A stretch of 64,000 nt of DNA from Paenibacillus pinistramenti (GCF_005869875.1 NZ_VAWG01000014.1:31395-95394); one strand, 5' to 3'. Shown: positions 29,074-38,822, counted from the stretch's first letter. Program-made: numbers and translations. The notes: generated by a model not told the origin, from the sequence alone.

Positions 29074-30069
29074 ATGGGCAAGGATATCGGGATTGATCTT
29101 GGCACGGCAAATGTGCTGATACACGTGAAAGGCAAAGGGGTAGTGCTTGACGAGCCTTCGGTGGTTGCGATCGAAAGCGACACCAAGCGTGTCCTTGCCG
29201 TAGGCGAAGATGCCCGGCGCATGGTGGGACGTACACCCGGCAACATTGTGGCGATCCGTCCGCTGATGGACGGGGTCATTGCTGATTTTGAAATTACGGA
29301 GACGATGCTGAAGCATTTCATTAATCGTGTCGGAGGGAAGAACTGGTACAGCCATCCCCGTATTCTGATTTGTGCGCCTACTAATATCACTTCCGTCGAG
29401 CAGAAATCCATTCGGGAAGCGGCGGAGCGCAGCGGCGCCAAGGAAGTTTTTATGGAAGCAGAACCCAAAGCTGCAGCCATTGGCGCAGGTATGGATATTT
29501 ACGAGCCAAGCGGCAACATGGTTGTCGATATCGGCGGAGGAACAACGGATGTGGCGGTGCTCTCGATGGGGGACATCGTCACGGCTTCCTCTATAAAAAT
29601 GGCGGGGGACAAGCTCGACGACTCCATTATCCGTTATATCAAGGGCAAATATAAGCTGATGATCGGCGAACGCACGGCCGAAGACATCAAGATCAATATC
29701 GGAACCGTTCATCCCGGCGGCCGTTCTGCTGAAATGGATATCCGCGGACGTGACATGGTATCCGGCCTGCCGCAGACGATCACCATCACTTCTTCAGAAA
29801 TTCAGGGAGCGCTGTGGGATTCGGTATCCGCTATTGTTGCAGCGGCGAAATCCGTGCTGGAGCGCACACCGCCGGAGCTGTCCGCAGACATTATCGACAG
29901 AGGCGTCATTCTGACGGGCGGCGGAGCGCTTCTGCACGGACTGGACGAGCTCCTGGCGAGCGAGCTTCACGTTCCTGTTCTGGTAGCGGACGATCCGATG
30001 CACTGCGTGGTTAAAGGGACAGGCATTTTGCTCGACAATTTGGACCGGTCTGTTAAGAAAAGGTTTTAA
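29074..30069 (+). CDS. mbl: MreB-like rod-shape protein Mbl
   Basis: Actin-like ATPase forming membrane-bound filaments that guide the elongation machinery. It has 331 residues. ATP-binding motifs are DLGTANVLIHVKGKG at the start, VDIGGGTTDVAV near residue 156, and GVILTGGGALLHG near residue 280. Position right after spoIIID and before flhO identifies it as the Mbl paralogue rather than MreB or MreBH. ATG 29074 follows GGGGGA at 6 bases; the frame from 29059 starts with TTG inside that site. Confidence 0.92.
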   Translation: MGKDIGIDLGTANVLIHVKGKGVVLDEPSVVAIESDTKRVLAVGEDARRMVGRTPGNIVAIRPLMDGVIADFEITETMLKHFINRVGGKNWYSHPRILICAPTNITSVEQKSIREAAERSGAKEVFMEAEPKAAAIGAGMDIYEPSGNMVVDIGGGTTDVAVLSMGDIVTASSIKMAGDKLDDSIIRYIKGKYKLMIGERTAEDIKINIGTVHPGGRSAEMDIRGRDMVSGLPQTITITSSEIQGALWDSVSAIVAAAKSVLERTPPELSADIIDRGVILTGGGALLHGLDELLASELHVPVLVADDPMHCVVKGTGILLDNLDRSVKKRF

Positions 30070-30146
30070 AATCCCGATATACTTAAATAGAATGTAAGTG
30101 CCGGTTTGGCCTTATAAATAGATGATTCAGAATCGGAGGCTCTATC

Positions 30147-31022
30147 ATGCTTAGAGGACTTTATACGGCGGCTGCCGGCATGATGACCCAGCAGCGGCTG
30201 CATGACACGGTGACTCAAAATATAGCAAACGTGAATACAACCGGTTACAAGCAGGTCAACAGTGTGGCTCGGGCTTTTCCGGAAGTGCTCCTATCGGCAA
30301 TCGGCGGCGACCAGCAGACAAGCACCCCGATCGGCAAGCTGAACACGGGTGTCTTTGCAGAGGAAAGCCTTGCTTCTTTCACGCAGGGAGATGCCCGCGA
30401 AACGGGGAAGACAACGGATTTTGCGATCCTGGCTGACCTTCAGGTCCAGGATACGGCAACCGGCCAGAACTACGTATTTGACGCAAACGGCAAATCGGTA
30501 CAGGATGACGGCACAGTCGTCTACCAGCCGCAGGCTTTCTTTACGGTCCGGGACGGTGATGGCAACGTGAAGTATACCCGGGACGGGGAATTTCATGTGG
30601 ATGCGGCAGGACGTTTGCTGACTGCAGAAGGCTATGAAGTGCTCGGAACGGATAACAATCCTGTTACGGTTACCGGTGCTGTGGATCAGCTGAAGGTGGA
30701 CGAGCAGGGCAGAATTGTGAATCCGGACGGAACGCAGGGCGCACAGCTTCTGATCAGCGTGGCGAATCAGCCTAACCAGCTCGTGCGGGACGGTGAGGGC
30801 GTGTTTGAAGCGCCGGATGCTGCGGCAGCCGGCATTAACCCAATGGCTGCAGGTGCCCAGGTGGAGATCCGCCAGGGTTCGCTGGAAAGCTCGAACGTGG
30901 ATTCTACCAAAGCTATGGTTGACTTAATGGCGGCTCAGCGCGCTTATGAAGCCAATCAGCAGGTTATTCAATACTATGATAAGAGCTTGGATAAAGCGGT
31001 TAACGACATAGGCCGGGTATAG
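30147..31022 (+). CDS. flhO: Flagellar hook-basal body protein FlhO (FlgF/FlgG family)
   Basis: Rod or hook-type protein of the flagellar axis, exported by the flagellar type III system. It has 291 residues. The N-terminal flagellar rod motif (MLRGLYTAAAGMMTQQRLHD ... NIANVNTTGYK) and C-terminal coiled segment (GSLESSNVDSTKAMVDLMAAQRAYEAN) are both present. GGAGG precedes the ATG. It pairs with flhP, 10 bases downstream. Confidence 0.9.
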   Translation: MLRGLYTAAAGMMTQQRLHDTVTQNIANVNTTGYKQVNSVARAFPEVLLSAIGGDQQTSTPIGKLNTGVFAEESLASFTQGDARETGKTTDFAILADLQVQDTATGQNYVFDANGKSVQDDGTVVYQPQAFFTVRDGDGNVKYTRDGEFHVDAAGRLLTAEGYEVLGTDNNPVTVTGAVDQLKVDEQGRIVNPDGTQGAQLLISVANQPNQLVRDGEGVFEAPDAAAAGINPMAAGAQVEIRQGSLESSNVDSTKAMVDLMAAQRAYEANQQVIQYYDKSLDKAVNDIGRV

Positions 31023-31032
31023 GAGGTGCTGC

Positions 31033-31869
31033 ATGAATAACTCGATGATCAGTTCCATGGTTTCTTTGAACGCTCTACAGCAGCGGCTCGATCTGCTCGC
31101 TGACAATGTAGCGAACATTAATACGGTTGGTTATAAGTCCAAGGATTCCTCCTTCGAGGACACGTTAACCCGTGTTCAGCAGCAGAAGGAGGGGATGTCC
31201 GATCTGACCGGCCGCAGTACCCCTTCCGGCTACACTGTAGGCTTCGGTTCCAAAATGTCCGGCCTCAGCCTGGATTTCTCGCAGGGCTCCATCCAAGATA
31301 CCGGCTTGTCAACAGACTTGGCCATTCAGGGCAATGCCCTGTTCCGGGTAAGCACGCCGGACGGTCAGGCAGCCTGGACCCGGGAAGGCGACTTTCAAAT
31401 TCAGCCTGACCCGGCTGATCCAGAGCAGGCCGCTTTGGTGACAAGCCAGGGATACAGCGTTCTGGATACGAATGGCCAGCTGGTTACCTTTCCGGCAGAC
31501 GCCAAACTGCAGGTGGGCTCGGATGGCAGCTTGACGGTCACCGATTCAACGGGAACCTACTCGTACGGCAAGCTGCAGCTTGATTATGTAAACCGCCCGG
31601 AAGGTCTTGTGGAGCTGAACGACAATTTATACGGACTGGTCTCCGGGGCTGTGCAAACGGATGTATTAACGTCTTTGGATTCGATGGCCGCTGGTGATTC
31701 AAGGCTGAATACCGTCTCTGTACGGCAGGGTGCACTCGAACAGTCCAATGTTGATTTGTCCAAGGAAATGACCGATATGATGCAGGTTCAGCGTGCTTAC
31801 CAGCTTTCTGCTCGTGCTCTGACCTCGAGCGAAGCCATGATGAATATGGCGAATCACTTGCGTGGATAA
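31033..31869 (+). CDS. flhP: Flagellar hook-basal body protein FlhP (FlgF/FlgG family)
   Basis: A 278-residue paralogue of FlhO with the same layout: N-terminal rod motif with DNVANINTVGYKSKDSSFEDTL, middle domain with GNALFRVSTPDG, and C-terminal QGALEQSNVDLSKEMTDMMQVQRAYQ. It likely forms the distal rod with FlhO. AGGAGG precedes the ATG. The two are in an operon. Confidence 0.9.
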   Translation: MNNSMISSMVSLNALQQRLDLLADNVANINTVGYKSKDSSFEDTLTRVQQQKEGMSDLTGRSTPSGYTVGFGSKMSGLSLDFSQGSIQDTGLSTDLAIQGNALFRVSTPDGQAAWTREGDFQIQPDPADPEQAALVTSQGYSVLDTNGQLVTFPADAKLQVGSDGSLTVTDSTGTYSYGKLQLDYVNRPEGLVELNDNLYGLVSGAVQTDVLTSLDSMAAGDSRLNTVSVRQGALEQSNVDLSKEMTDMMQVQRAYQLSARALTSSEAMMNMANHLRG

Positions 31870-31881
31870 GGTGGTGCAGAA

Positions 31882-32193
31882 ATGACGGAATACACCGGAC
31901 CGGAGCAGCAGGAGCGGACAGACGGGCCAAGAAGGTCGCGTGTTCAGAGCAGAAGCAGTGAGCAGCAAGGCAGTGTGGAGGCCGGAAACGGCCAGGAAAG
32001 ACCGCAGGAAGTGAAGCGGAAGCGCCGGGGAATCCGGACGCTGATTTGGACCATTCTCATTGTATTGTTTCTTCTTGCTGCCGGCTTTGGCGGTGTTGGG
32101 GCAGGTTATGTGATATTCGGCAAACAGCCTTGGAGCGATCTGCTGGAGTGGAGCACCTGGCGGCATGTTTACGACCTGGTATTTGCTCCTTAG
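31882..32193 (+). CDS. EpuA-type small membrane protein (often annotated RNA polymerase subunit beta)
   Basis: A 103-residue protein: Gln/Arg/Ser-rich cytoplasmic half, a basic patch, one membrane helix (about 49-73), and a short outer tail with the family pattern YVIFGKQPWSDLLEWSTWRHVYDLVF. These EpuA-family proteins are often labelled DNA-directed RNA polymerase subunit beta in databases, but nothing in the sequence supports a polymerase role. AAGGTGG precedes ATG 31882; it is 12 bases after flhP. Confidence 0.75.
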   Translation: MTEYTGPEQQERTDGPRRSRVQSRSSEQQGSVEAGNGQERPQEVKRKRRGIRTLIWTILIVLFLLAAGFGGVGAGYVIFGKQPWSDLLEWSTWRHVYDLVFAP

Positions 32194-32271
32194 CACGCTC
32201 ATTGGCAGTAAATCCTGTTAAGGCATCTGCATAGGCTTACTGCATATTGCGTATATATAAACAGGTTTTGC

Positions 32272-32318
32272 AACCTCTGCAATCCATCCGGAAAGGTCCG
32301 GGTTTGCAGAGGTTTTTT
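32272..32318 (+). terminator. Terminator of the mbl-flhO-flhP region
   Basis: An 11-bp stem AACCTCTGCAA/TTGCAGAGGTT (32272-32282 with 32304-32314) encloses an inner CCGGA-AAGG-TCCGG hairpin and is followed by six T. Confidence 0.88.
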
Positions 32319-32319
32319 G

Positions 32320-32603
32320 ATTGCCGGCAAGGGCTGACACCCCTCTAAAGGCGGAGCCGGGGTAGGCAATAGGTGGTTTTCTTTTTAGTGGCGGAAAATG
32401 TATAATGGTGTGGGATTGTTATCTAGCAGGCAAGTTTGGGTAATTCAAAAGGGCTGTATCCGTTAAACCGGTATTTCAGCCGGAATAATGGATAAGCCCC
32501 TTATCTTAACCTTCGCATCTGCAGGGACGAAGGATAATTACAGTATGGCCTCTTTTTTCGTGATTTATTCGGGGCCTTATATTGAAAGGGGTAACAACTG
32601 CTA
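32320..32603 (+). other. Inverted repeat and structured leader before fabZ
   Basis: ATTGCC (32320-32325) pairs with GGCAAT (32365-32370) around an ACCCC/GGGGT stem (32339-32343 with 32359-32363). A TATAAT at 32401-32406 with a poor -35 may be the fabZ promoter, leaving a leader of about 190 bases. That leader holds GATAA-gcccc-TTATC and CCTTCG...CGAAGG hairpins. It matches no riboswitch class I know, and no FapR operator was seen. Confidence 0.4.
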
Positions 32604-33026
32604 ATGATGGATGTACGTGAAATTCAAGCAATCATTCCGCACCGTCCTCCGTTTCTCCTGGTTGACCGGATTTTGGAGATGGAGCCTGGCAAGCGGGCGG
32701 TAGGGATTAAGAATGTGACGATTAATGAGCCTTATTTTGTAGGGCACTTCCCTGAATATCCGGTTATGCCCGGCGTTCTGATTACGGAAGCCCTGGCTCA
32801 GGTAGGAGCTGTCGCTATCCTTACCCTTGAAGACAACAAAGGCAAAATCGGGTTCCTTGCCGGCCTGGACGGGTTCCGGTTCCGCGGTCAAGTGGTGCCT
32901 GGGGATACGCTCCGCCTGGAGGTCGAGATCATCCGCGTTAAAGGCTCCATCGGCAAAGGCAAGGCTGTTGCCAAGGTCGAAGACAAAGTGGTGGCTGAAG
33001 GCGAGATCATGTTTGCTTTATCTTAA
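32604..33026 (+). CDS. fabZ: 3-hydroxyacyl-[acyl-carrier-protein] dehydratase
   Basis: Dehydrates 3-hydroxyacyl-ACP to trans-2-enoyl-ACP in fatty-acid elongation. It has 140 residues. The hot-dog fold active site is in [20 protein letters not shown], with catalytic His near residue 50 and Glu near residue 64; the start has [14 protein letters not shown]. Start ATG 32604 (or 32607). The nearest Shine-Dalgarno, AAAGGGG, is 12 bases upstream, longer than ideal. The gene follows flhO-flhP, as in Bacillus. Confidence 0.95.
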   Translation: MMDVREIQAIIPHRPPFLLVDRILEMEPGKRAVGIKNVTINEPYFVGHFPEYPVMPGVLITEALAQVGAVAILTLEDNKGKIGFLAGLDGFRFRGQVVPGDTLRLEVEIIRVKGSIGKGKAVAKVEDKVVAEGEIMFALS

Positions 33027-33079
33027 GCTTAAGCTAGAGATATTAGAGATATAAACCCAATCGTCTAGGAGGAATTGTG

Positions 33080-34798
33080 ATGAGTGACCAAATGTCAGTG
33101 CAGGACAAAGTGCAAAGCTGGCTGGAGGATGTCAATATTGATGAATCCACCAAGCAGGAGCTTCGTAGTCTGGAAGGCAATGTATCCGAACTTGAAGACC
33201 GTTTCTACAAGGATTTGGAGTTTGGTACAGGCGGACTGCGCGGCGTGATCGGTGCGGGCAGCAACCGGATGAACCGTTATACCGTTGGACGGGCTACCCA
33301 GGGATTTGCCGCTTTTCTGCTGGCGAATGCCGCCGAGCATGGCAATACGGCTCCATCGGTTGTTATTGCGCATGATTCGCGCCATTACTCGCCGGAATTT
33401 GCCCTGGAATCCGCACTGGTGCTCGCGGGTAACGGCATTACAGCCAAGCTGTTCCGTTCGCTCCGGCCAACTCCGCAATTATCTTTTGAAGTGCGCCGTC
33501 TGAATGCCGATGGCGGCATCGTAATTACAGCAAGCCATAATCCGCCTGAGTATAACGGCTATAAGGTCTACAACCATACAGGGGGACAGCTCGTTCCGCA
33601 TGAGGCTGAACAGGTCATTGCGCAGATCCGCGATGTGGAATCCTTTGCTGAAGTGAAGCGTCTGTCTCGAGAAGAGGCTGAGGCGAAAGGGCTGCTTGTC
33701 TGGCTGGATGAGGCAGAAGACGAAGCTTTCGCCGATACCGTAGCGTCTGCGGGGGTTAACCGCGAGCTGCTGCAGGAAGGCGCCGCGAAAGAGCTGGTCA
33801 TTGTCTATACGCCGCTTCATGGCACAGGCAATAAGCCGGTTCGCAGCGTGCTTGATAAGCTTGGCTTCACACAGGTACATATCGTGCCGGAGCAGGAGCA
33901 GCCGGATGCCGAGTTCTCGACCGTGAAGTCGCCGAACCCGGAAGAACGCGAAGCGTTCACAATGGCGATTGAGCTGGGACGCAAGGTGAACGCCGATATT
34001 CTGATCGGTACGGACCCTGACGCTGACCGCATGGGTGCGGTAGTTCGTACAAACGAAGGCAATTACGAGATTTTGACAGGTAACCAATCGGGGGCTATTC
34101 TCGTTAATTATTTGTTAAGCCAGCTGAAGGAGCGGGGCAGCCTGCCTGCCAACGGAGCTGTGATCAAGACAATCGTAACCAGCGAGCTGGGTGCCGAGAT
34201 CGCCCGTCATTACGGGTTGACTGTCTTTAACACGCTGACCGGCTTCAAATATATCGGTGAGAAGATGAACGAGTTTGAGCAGTCCGGTGATCATACCTAC
34301 ATTTTCGGCTACGAGGAGAGCTATGGCTATCTGGCAGGCAATTATGCACGCGATAAAGATGCCGTGGTGGCGGCTTCATTAATTTCGGAAGCTGCGGCAT
34401 ACTACAAGCAGCAGGGTAAGACGCTGATGGACGCGCTGGAAGACATCTACCGCGAGTTCGGCTACTACCGCGAAACTTTGTCCTCCCTGACTATGAAGGG
34501 CAAAGACGGCGTTGCCAAGATCAACGAACTGATGACATCTTGGCGTGTCAGCCCGCCGGCTGCCATCAATGGCGCTGCAGTGACCCAGGTGCTCGATTAC
34601 TCTCTTGGACTAGACGGGCTGCCGAAAGAGAACGTCCTGAAGTTCCTGCTTGAGGACGGCTCCTGGTTCTGCCTTCGCCCTTCCGGAACTGAACCTAAGA
34701 TCAAGTTCTATTTTGCCGTGAAAGGTTCAACCGACGAGGAAGCCAAGGAACGTCTGGCATCGCTGCAGAAGGATGTTTTGTCCCGCGTAGAAGCATAG
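33080..34798 (+). CDS. pgcA: Phospho-sugar mutase (alpha-phosphoglucomutase type)
   Basis: A 572-residue enzyme of the phosphohexomutase superfamily interconverting sugar 1- and 6-phosphates, feeding UDP-glucose and wall polymers. The phosphoserine loop is TASHNP near residue 153, the metal loop GTDPDADRMG near residue 313, the sugar loop GYEESYGYL near residue 411, and the phosphate loop RPSGTEPKIKFY near residue 533. Length and motifs fit Bacillus PgcA better than the 450-residue GlmM/ManB group. ATG 33080 has AGGAGG at 7 bases. Confidence 0.9.
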   Translation: MSDQMSVQDKVQSWLEDVNIDESTKQELRSLEGNVSELEDRFYKDLEFGTGGLRGVIGAGSNRMNRYTVGRATQGFAAFLLANAAEHGNTAPSVVIAHDSRHYSPEFALESALVLAGNGITAKLFRSLRPTPQLSFEVRRLNADGGIVITASHNPPEYNGYKVYNHTGGQLVPHEAEQVIAQIRDVESFAEVKRLSREEAEAKGLLVWLDEAEDEAFADTVASAGVNRELLQEGAAKELVIVYTPLHGTGNKPVRSVLDKLGFTQVHIVPEQEQPDAEFSTVKSPNPEEREAFTMAIELGRKVNADILIGTDPDADRMGAVVRTNEGNYEILTGNQSGAILVNYLLSQLKERGSLPANGAVIKTIVTSELGAEIARHYGLTVFNTLTGFKYIGEKMNEFEQSGDHTYIFGYEESYGYLAGNYARDKDAVVAASLISEAAAYYKQQGKTLMDALEDIYREFGYYRETLSSLTMKGKDGVAKINELMTSWRVSPPAAINGAAVTQVLDYSLGLDGLPKENVLKFLLEDGSWFCLRPSGTEPKIKFYFAVKGSTDEEAKERLASLQKDVLSRVEA

Positions 34799-34809
34799 CT
34801 GTTATATGG

Positions 34810-34874
34810 GCGGGGAGCACCCCCGCTCATCGCATACTTCAAAAATGGATAGGCCTTCCGCCTCTCCATTTTTG
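34810..34874 (+). terminator. Tandem hairpins and terminator after pgcA
   Basis: GCGGGG-AGCAC-CCCCGC (34810-34826) is followed by AAAAATGGA (34841-34849) pairing with TCCATTTTT (34865-34873), which ends in the T run. Confidence 0.8.
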
Positions 34875-34909
34875 GGTTTATGCGGGAAGGAAAATGAGGA
34901 GGTTCATTC

Positions 34910-36928
34910 GTGTATTCAACATGGAAAAAGTGGAACAACACCACCCGCAAATGGTTGTGGATTTTGGTTGTTGTGGGATTGGTGGCTTCTCTGCCGCTGA
35001 TTTACGAACGTGTGCAGACGGAGAATTCCGCCAAACAGGTGCAGTTTGTTTTTAACTATCGGAGCCTGCTTGATATTTCTTCTTATCAGGTAAATCAAGA
35101 AACGGCTTTATCTGACGAGCTGGACAAGCTCCATGATGCCGGGGTTAATACGATCGCCATCTTCGAGAGCAATCTTGACGAGCTGAAGGAAGCCCGCCGC
35201 ATTATGGTTTATAACTCGCAGGACGTTGCGGAAATGAGCAAGACGGCATATTCCGCGCAGGATAATGCCACCTATATCGCCTTTACGTCTTCCGAAAATG
35301 CGGAAATTTACGCTCCAATTATTGAAGAAGCGTTTAAACCCTTTGATATCGAGGTTACGCCATGGAGCATCAACGGTTTAGAGGGACTTCGCCTGAATAC
35401 GTCCCCGGAAGATGCGTACTTAAAGACACTTTCGCCTGATCCGCAGGCGCTGGAGCTGATTCACAGCAAAGGGTTTATGATCCTTCCGCGCATGAATGAT
35501 AATGGCTCTTATGATCAAGAAGCTGTGGATAAGGAACTGGATTTATTCGCTAATTATGGCGTTACTCGCATTCTGTTTGACGGCGCTGCCGTCAAAGGCT
35601 TTGGGGATAATGCTGATGAGAACTCATTGGACGCTTTTGCTAATTCCCTGAAGCAGCGCGGCATGGGAATCGCGGTTATTGAAGGTCTGAAAGAACAGCA
35701 GCTGGGCTTCGCGAAGCTGTCTTATCTGCTGGATTACAATGTCGTACGGCTTCATTCTATCAGCGACGGTGATGTGACTCAGTCCCCATCAACGTTGTCT
35801 GACCGGATCTCGCTTGCGGTTAAAGACCGTAAGATCCGGATGATCTACCTGAACGCTTCTCCATCCAGGAATCCTTCCAAATCGATGATTACCGATCCTT
35901 TGGACAATATTGTTCATACGCTTCAGGAGCCGGGCAATGCCATCAGCCGCGTGGAGAAAGACGGCTACAGCATTGGCACGGCCGAAGCGTTTGACGTTGT
36001 AGACTATTCCTGGGAGAAAGTCGCCAAGCTGTTTGTAGTGCTGGGTGCGGTTGCCTTTACCGCTATGATGATCTCCTTGTTCCTGCCGTCATGGACCCTG
36101 GCGGTGCTCATTCTGGGGCTGATCGGCAGTGCGGGACTGTATGTGCTTAAACCGACTATGCTGGAGCAGATGCTGGCGCTGGCTGCTGCGATCAGTGCAC
36201 CGACCGTCGCCACGATTCTGGCCATCCGGAAAGTGAAGGAGCTGGGCGGGGCGCACAGAGACATGAGCGTTTCCCGCAGACTCTCCCACAGCCTGGTATT
36301 GTTCGTCAAGACCGCTCTGATCAGCCTGAGTGCCGTTCCTTTTGTGGTCGGCCTGCTGAACAATATCACCTACGCGCTTGTGCTGAACCAGTTCCGCGGC
36401 GTGAGCCTGCTGCATGCGGTTCCGATGCTGCTGGTCGCCGTTTACGTGTTCCTCTATCAAGGGGAATCCGTGCTTGCCGAGCTGCGCAAATGGCTGCGGA
36501 TGCCGATTACCGTGCTTTGGGTCGTTATTGTCGCGATTATCGGTATCGCCGGCTTGTACTACTTGTCCCGTACGGGCAATTCGGGCAGCCTGCTGCCGGG
36601 TGAAGCGTCCTTCCGGGCCTTCCTGGAGAATACCATCGGGGTGCGTCCTCGGAATAAAGAATTCCTGTTTGCGCATCCGCTGTTTATTATGGGAGTCTTC
36701 GCAGCGCTGCGCTATCCGAAAATGCTGTATATCATGATTATTGCTTCGATCGGCCAGCTGTCGATGGTTGATACGTTTGCGCATATCCACACGCCGTTCT
36801 TCATTTCGCTCATCCGCGGATTGCTCGGCCTTGGCTTTGGCTTGATCTTCGGCTTGATCTTTGTCCTGATTTGGCAAATTCTCGAAAGGTGCTGGAAGAA
36901 ATGGTCGCCTCTCTTACTCGAAAAATAG
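34910..36928 (+). CDS. DUF5693 family polytopic membrane protein
   Basis: A 672-residue protein with one N-terminal membrane helix (about 12-32), a large extracellular region (about 35-360), and a C-terminal half with about nine hydrophobic segments. The extracellular part resembles the DUF5693 family found beside csaB in Paenibacillus. No catalytic motif is recognised. The start is GTG 34910 with AGGAGG at 7 bases. Its end overlaps the csaB start by 28 bases, so the pair is translationally coupled. That placement suggests a role in export or modification of the secondary wall polymer (inference). Confidence 0.75.
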   Translation: MYSTWKKWNNTTRKWLWILVVVGLVASLPLIYERVQTENSAKQVQFVFNYRSLLDISSYQVNQETALSDELDKLHDAGVNTIAIFESNLDELKEARRIMVYNSQDVAEMSKTAYSAQDNATYIAFTSSENAEIYAPIIEEAFKPFDIEVTPWSINGLEGLRLNTSPEDAYLKTLSPDPQALELIHSKGFMILPRMNDNGSYDQEAVDKELDLFANYGVTRILFDGAAVKGFGDNADENSLDAFANSLKQRGMGIAVIEGLKEQQLGFAKLSYLLDYNVVRLHSISDGDVTQSPSTLSDRISLAVKDRKIRMIYLNASPSRNPSKSMITDPLDNIVHTLQEPGNAISRVEKDGYSIGTAEAFDVVDYSWEKVAKLFVVLGAVAFTAMMISLFLPSWTLAVLILGLIGSAGLYVLKPTMLEQMLALAAAISAPTVATILAIRKVKELGGAHRDMSVSRRLSHSLVLFVKTALISLSAVPFVVGLLNNITYALVLNQFRGVSLLHAVPMLLVAVYVFLYQGESVLAELRKWLRMPITVLWVVIVAIIGIAGLYYLSRTGNSGSLLPGEASFRAFLENTIGVRPRNKEFLFAHPLFIMGVFAALRYPKMLYIMIIASIGQLSMVDTFAHIHTPFFISLIRGLLGLGFGLIFGLIFVLIWQILERCWKKWSPLLLEK

Positions 36929-38067
36929 TGCTCTCCGGCTATTACGGCTTCCGCAACAGCGGAGATGAGGCGGTCCTGCGCTCGATCTTGTTCGCGCTTG
37001 AGCAGGAAGGGGAGAAGGCGGGAATCACGTTTGAGCCCATCGTTCTATCCGCTGATCCGGAATGGACCGCCAAAATGTATAAAGTCAAAGCTGTTCCAAG
37101 GATGAAATTGTCTGAAGTCAGGAAAGCTATACGGGAGAGCGACGGACTGATCAGCGGAGGCGGAAGCCTCCTTCAGGACGCCACAGGCCCTGCTTCGGTC
37201 CCTTATTATTTGGGAATCATCAAGCTGGCCCAGTGGTTCGGTAAGCCGACCTTTGTTTATGCGCAGGGGGTTGGACCCGTTAACCGGAAGCTGTTTCACC
37301 GCCTGATAGCTTCTGTCTTCAAGAAATGCCGTTATATTTCGGTCAGGGACGTGGAGTCTGCAGAGCTGCTCCGGTCCATGGGCATTCGGTCTGAACGGAT
37401 TGAAGTGGTTCCGGATCCAGTGATGGGCTTGAAGCTGCCGGAAGAGATGCTGCCGAAGGACGGAGCAGCGGCAGAAGCAGCTCAGCAGCAGTCGGATGAG
37501 CCTTCCTCCGTACTGCCTGTTGTAGGCATTTCCGTCCGTTTCTGGAATCAAGAGCGGTCAGAGCTTGCCGCTTTATCGGCAGGTTTGACGGACTTAGCCC
37601 GCCAGCGCAGCGTTCACCTGCGTTTCCTGCCGTTCCATATTCCGTCCGATGAGGAAGCCTCCCGCTTCTGCATGGAGCAAATTGGAGATTTATCAGGTAC
37701 AGGCAGTAAGATCAGCATGGCTCCGGCTACCGATAATCCGCAGGATATGCTGCGGGAAGTGGACGGATGCTCTCTGCTGATCGGAATGAGGCTGCACAGT
37801 CTCATTTATGCAGCTTCAAGGAGCGTGCCGCTGCTCGGCATCTCTTATGATCCGAAGATTGATCATTTCCTGGCCCGGCTTGGCAGTGTTCCTGTCGGAA
37901 CCAGCGATCAGCTCTCTCCGGAGAAGCTGTCCGCCAAAGCTCAGCACTATCTGAGCAGCCGCGGGGAGTGGGAGAAGCAGCATGCCGGCCAGATCGGCCA
38001 GCTGAAGCAGGAAGCAAGAGTTCCGGCGCAGCGGATCGCGGATTATTTTTTGAAGGATAAAGGGTGA
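36901..38067 (+). CDS. csaB: Polysaccharide pyruvyl transferase CsaB
   Basis: Adds ketal pyruvate to the ManNAc of the secondary cell-wall polymer, the modification that SLH domains bind. It has 388 residues. Family marks are the start GYYGFRNSGDEAVL, the GGGSLLQDATG motif near residue 86, and the C-terminal GMRLHSLIYAA. ATG 36901 has AAAGGTG 9 bases upstream; the frame opens at 36871 inside the previous gene without a ribosome site. It is followed by tagA, 5 bases after its stop. Confidence 0.93.
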   Translation: MVASLTRKIVLSGYYGFRNSGDEAVLRSILFALEQEGEKAGITFEPIVLSADPEWTAKMYKVKAVPRMKLSEVRKAIRESDGLISGGGSLLQDATGPASVPYYLGIIKLAQWFGKPTFVYAQGVGPVNRKLFHRLIASVFKKCRYISVRDVESAELLRSMGIRSERIEVVPDPVMGLKLPEEMLPKDGAAAEAAQQQSDEPSSVLPVVGISVRFWNQERSELAALSAGLTDLARQRSVHLRFLPFHIPSDEEASRFCMEQIGDLSGTGSKISMAPATDNPQDMLREVDGCSLLIGMRLHSLIYAASRSVPLLGISYDPKIDHFLARLGSVPVGTSDQLSPEKLSAKAQHYLSSRGEWEKQHAGQIGQLKQEARVPAQRIADYFLKDKG

Positions 38068-38072
38068 CAAAC

Positions 38073-38822
38073 GTGAATCAGAACAATTCGATTCCTACGG
38101 TGAATATGTTTGGAATCCGGGTCAGCAAGTGGGGAATGGCTGATACGGTCAAATACCTGGCGGATGCCGCCGAGTCCGGCAAGCCCCATCAGGTAATTAC
38201 AGCCAACCCGATTATGGTCATGGCCGCGCTTGAGGACCCGTTATATATGGAGATTATGAAGAACGCGGAGCTGGTTGTTCCGGACGGCACCGGCGTTGTC
38301 TGGGCCGCAGGCAAAGCAGGGAATCCCGTTCAGGAGCGGGTTGCCGGTTTTGATCTTCTGCATGAATTAATGAAGCTGGGCGAGCAGCGCGCTTGGAAAT
38401 TTTACCTGCTGGGTTCGGCGCCGGAAGTGATTCAGGCAGCAGCCGAAAGGTTACAAATGCTGTATCCGGGGGCGAAGCTCGCAGGATGGCGGGACGGTTA
38501 TTTTACAGCCGACCAGGATCCGGAGGTCATTGAAGCGATTAAAGCGGCAGAACCGCATATTCTGTTCGTTGCCCGCGGGGCAGATACGCAGGAGCCTTGG
38601 ATTGCCAAGTACAAGGAGCAGCTTGGGGTTCCGATTATGATGGGTGTTGGCGGCAGCTTTGACGTCATTTCCGGCCGCAGCAAGAGAGCGCCGAAATGGA
38701 TGCAGAAGCTCCGCGCCGAGTGGCTTTACCGCCTTCTCAAAGAGCCTACCCGCTACCGCCGAATGCTTGCACTGCCGAAATTCGCCGTAAAAGTGCTAAA
38801 GGAGAAAGAAAACCTCGGTTAA
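38073..38822 (+). CDS. tagA: WecG/TagA/CpsF-family glycosyltransferase
   Basis: Transfers ManNAc from UDP-ManNAc to lipid-linked GlcNAc (beta-1,4) in wall polymer synthesis. It has 249 residues. Motifs are TANPIMVMAAL, the acid-loop VVPDGTGVVWA with the family's catalytic Asp, and GVGGSFDVISG near residue 190. The start is GTG 38073 with AAAGGG 8 bases upstream; GTG 38064 overlaps the csaB stop. It is co-transcribed with csaB and upstream of tagO; wecB at 13 kb supplies the donor. Confidence 0.9.
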   Translation: MNQNNSIPTVNMFGIRVSKWGMADTVKYLADAAESGKPHQVITANPIMVMAALEDPLYMEIMKNAELVVPDGTGVVWAAGKAGNPVQERVAGFDLLHELMKLGEQRAWKFYLLGSAPEVIQAAAERLQMLYPGAKLAGWRDGYFTADQDPEVIEAIKAAEPHILFVARGADTQEPWIAKYKEQLGVPIMMGVGGSFDVISGRSKRAPKWMQKLRAEWLYRLLKEPTRYRRMLALPKFAVKVLKEKENLG

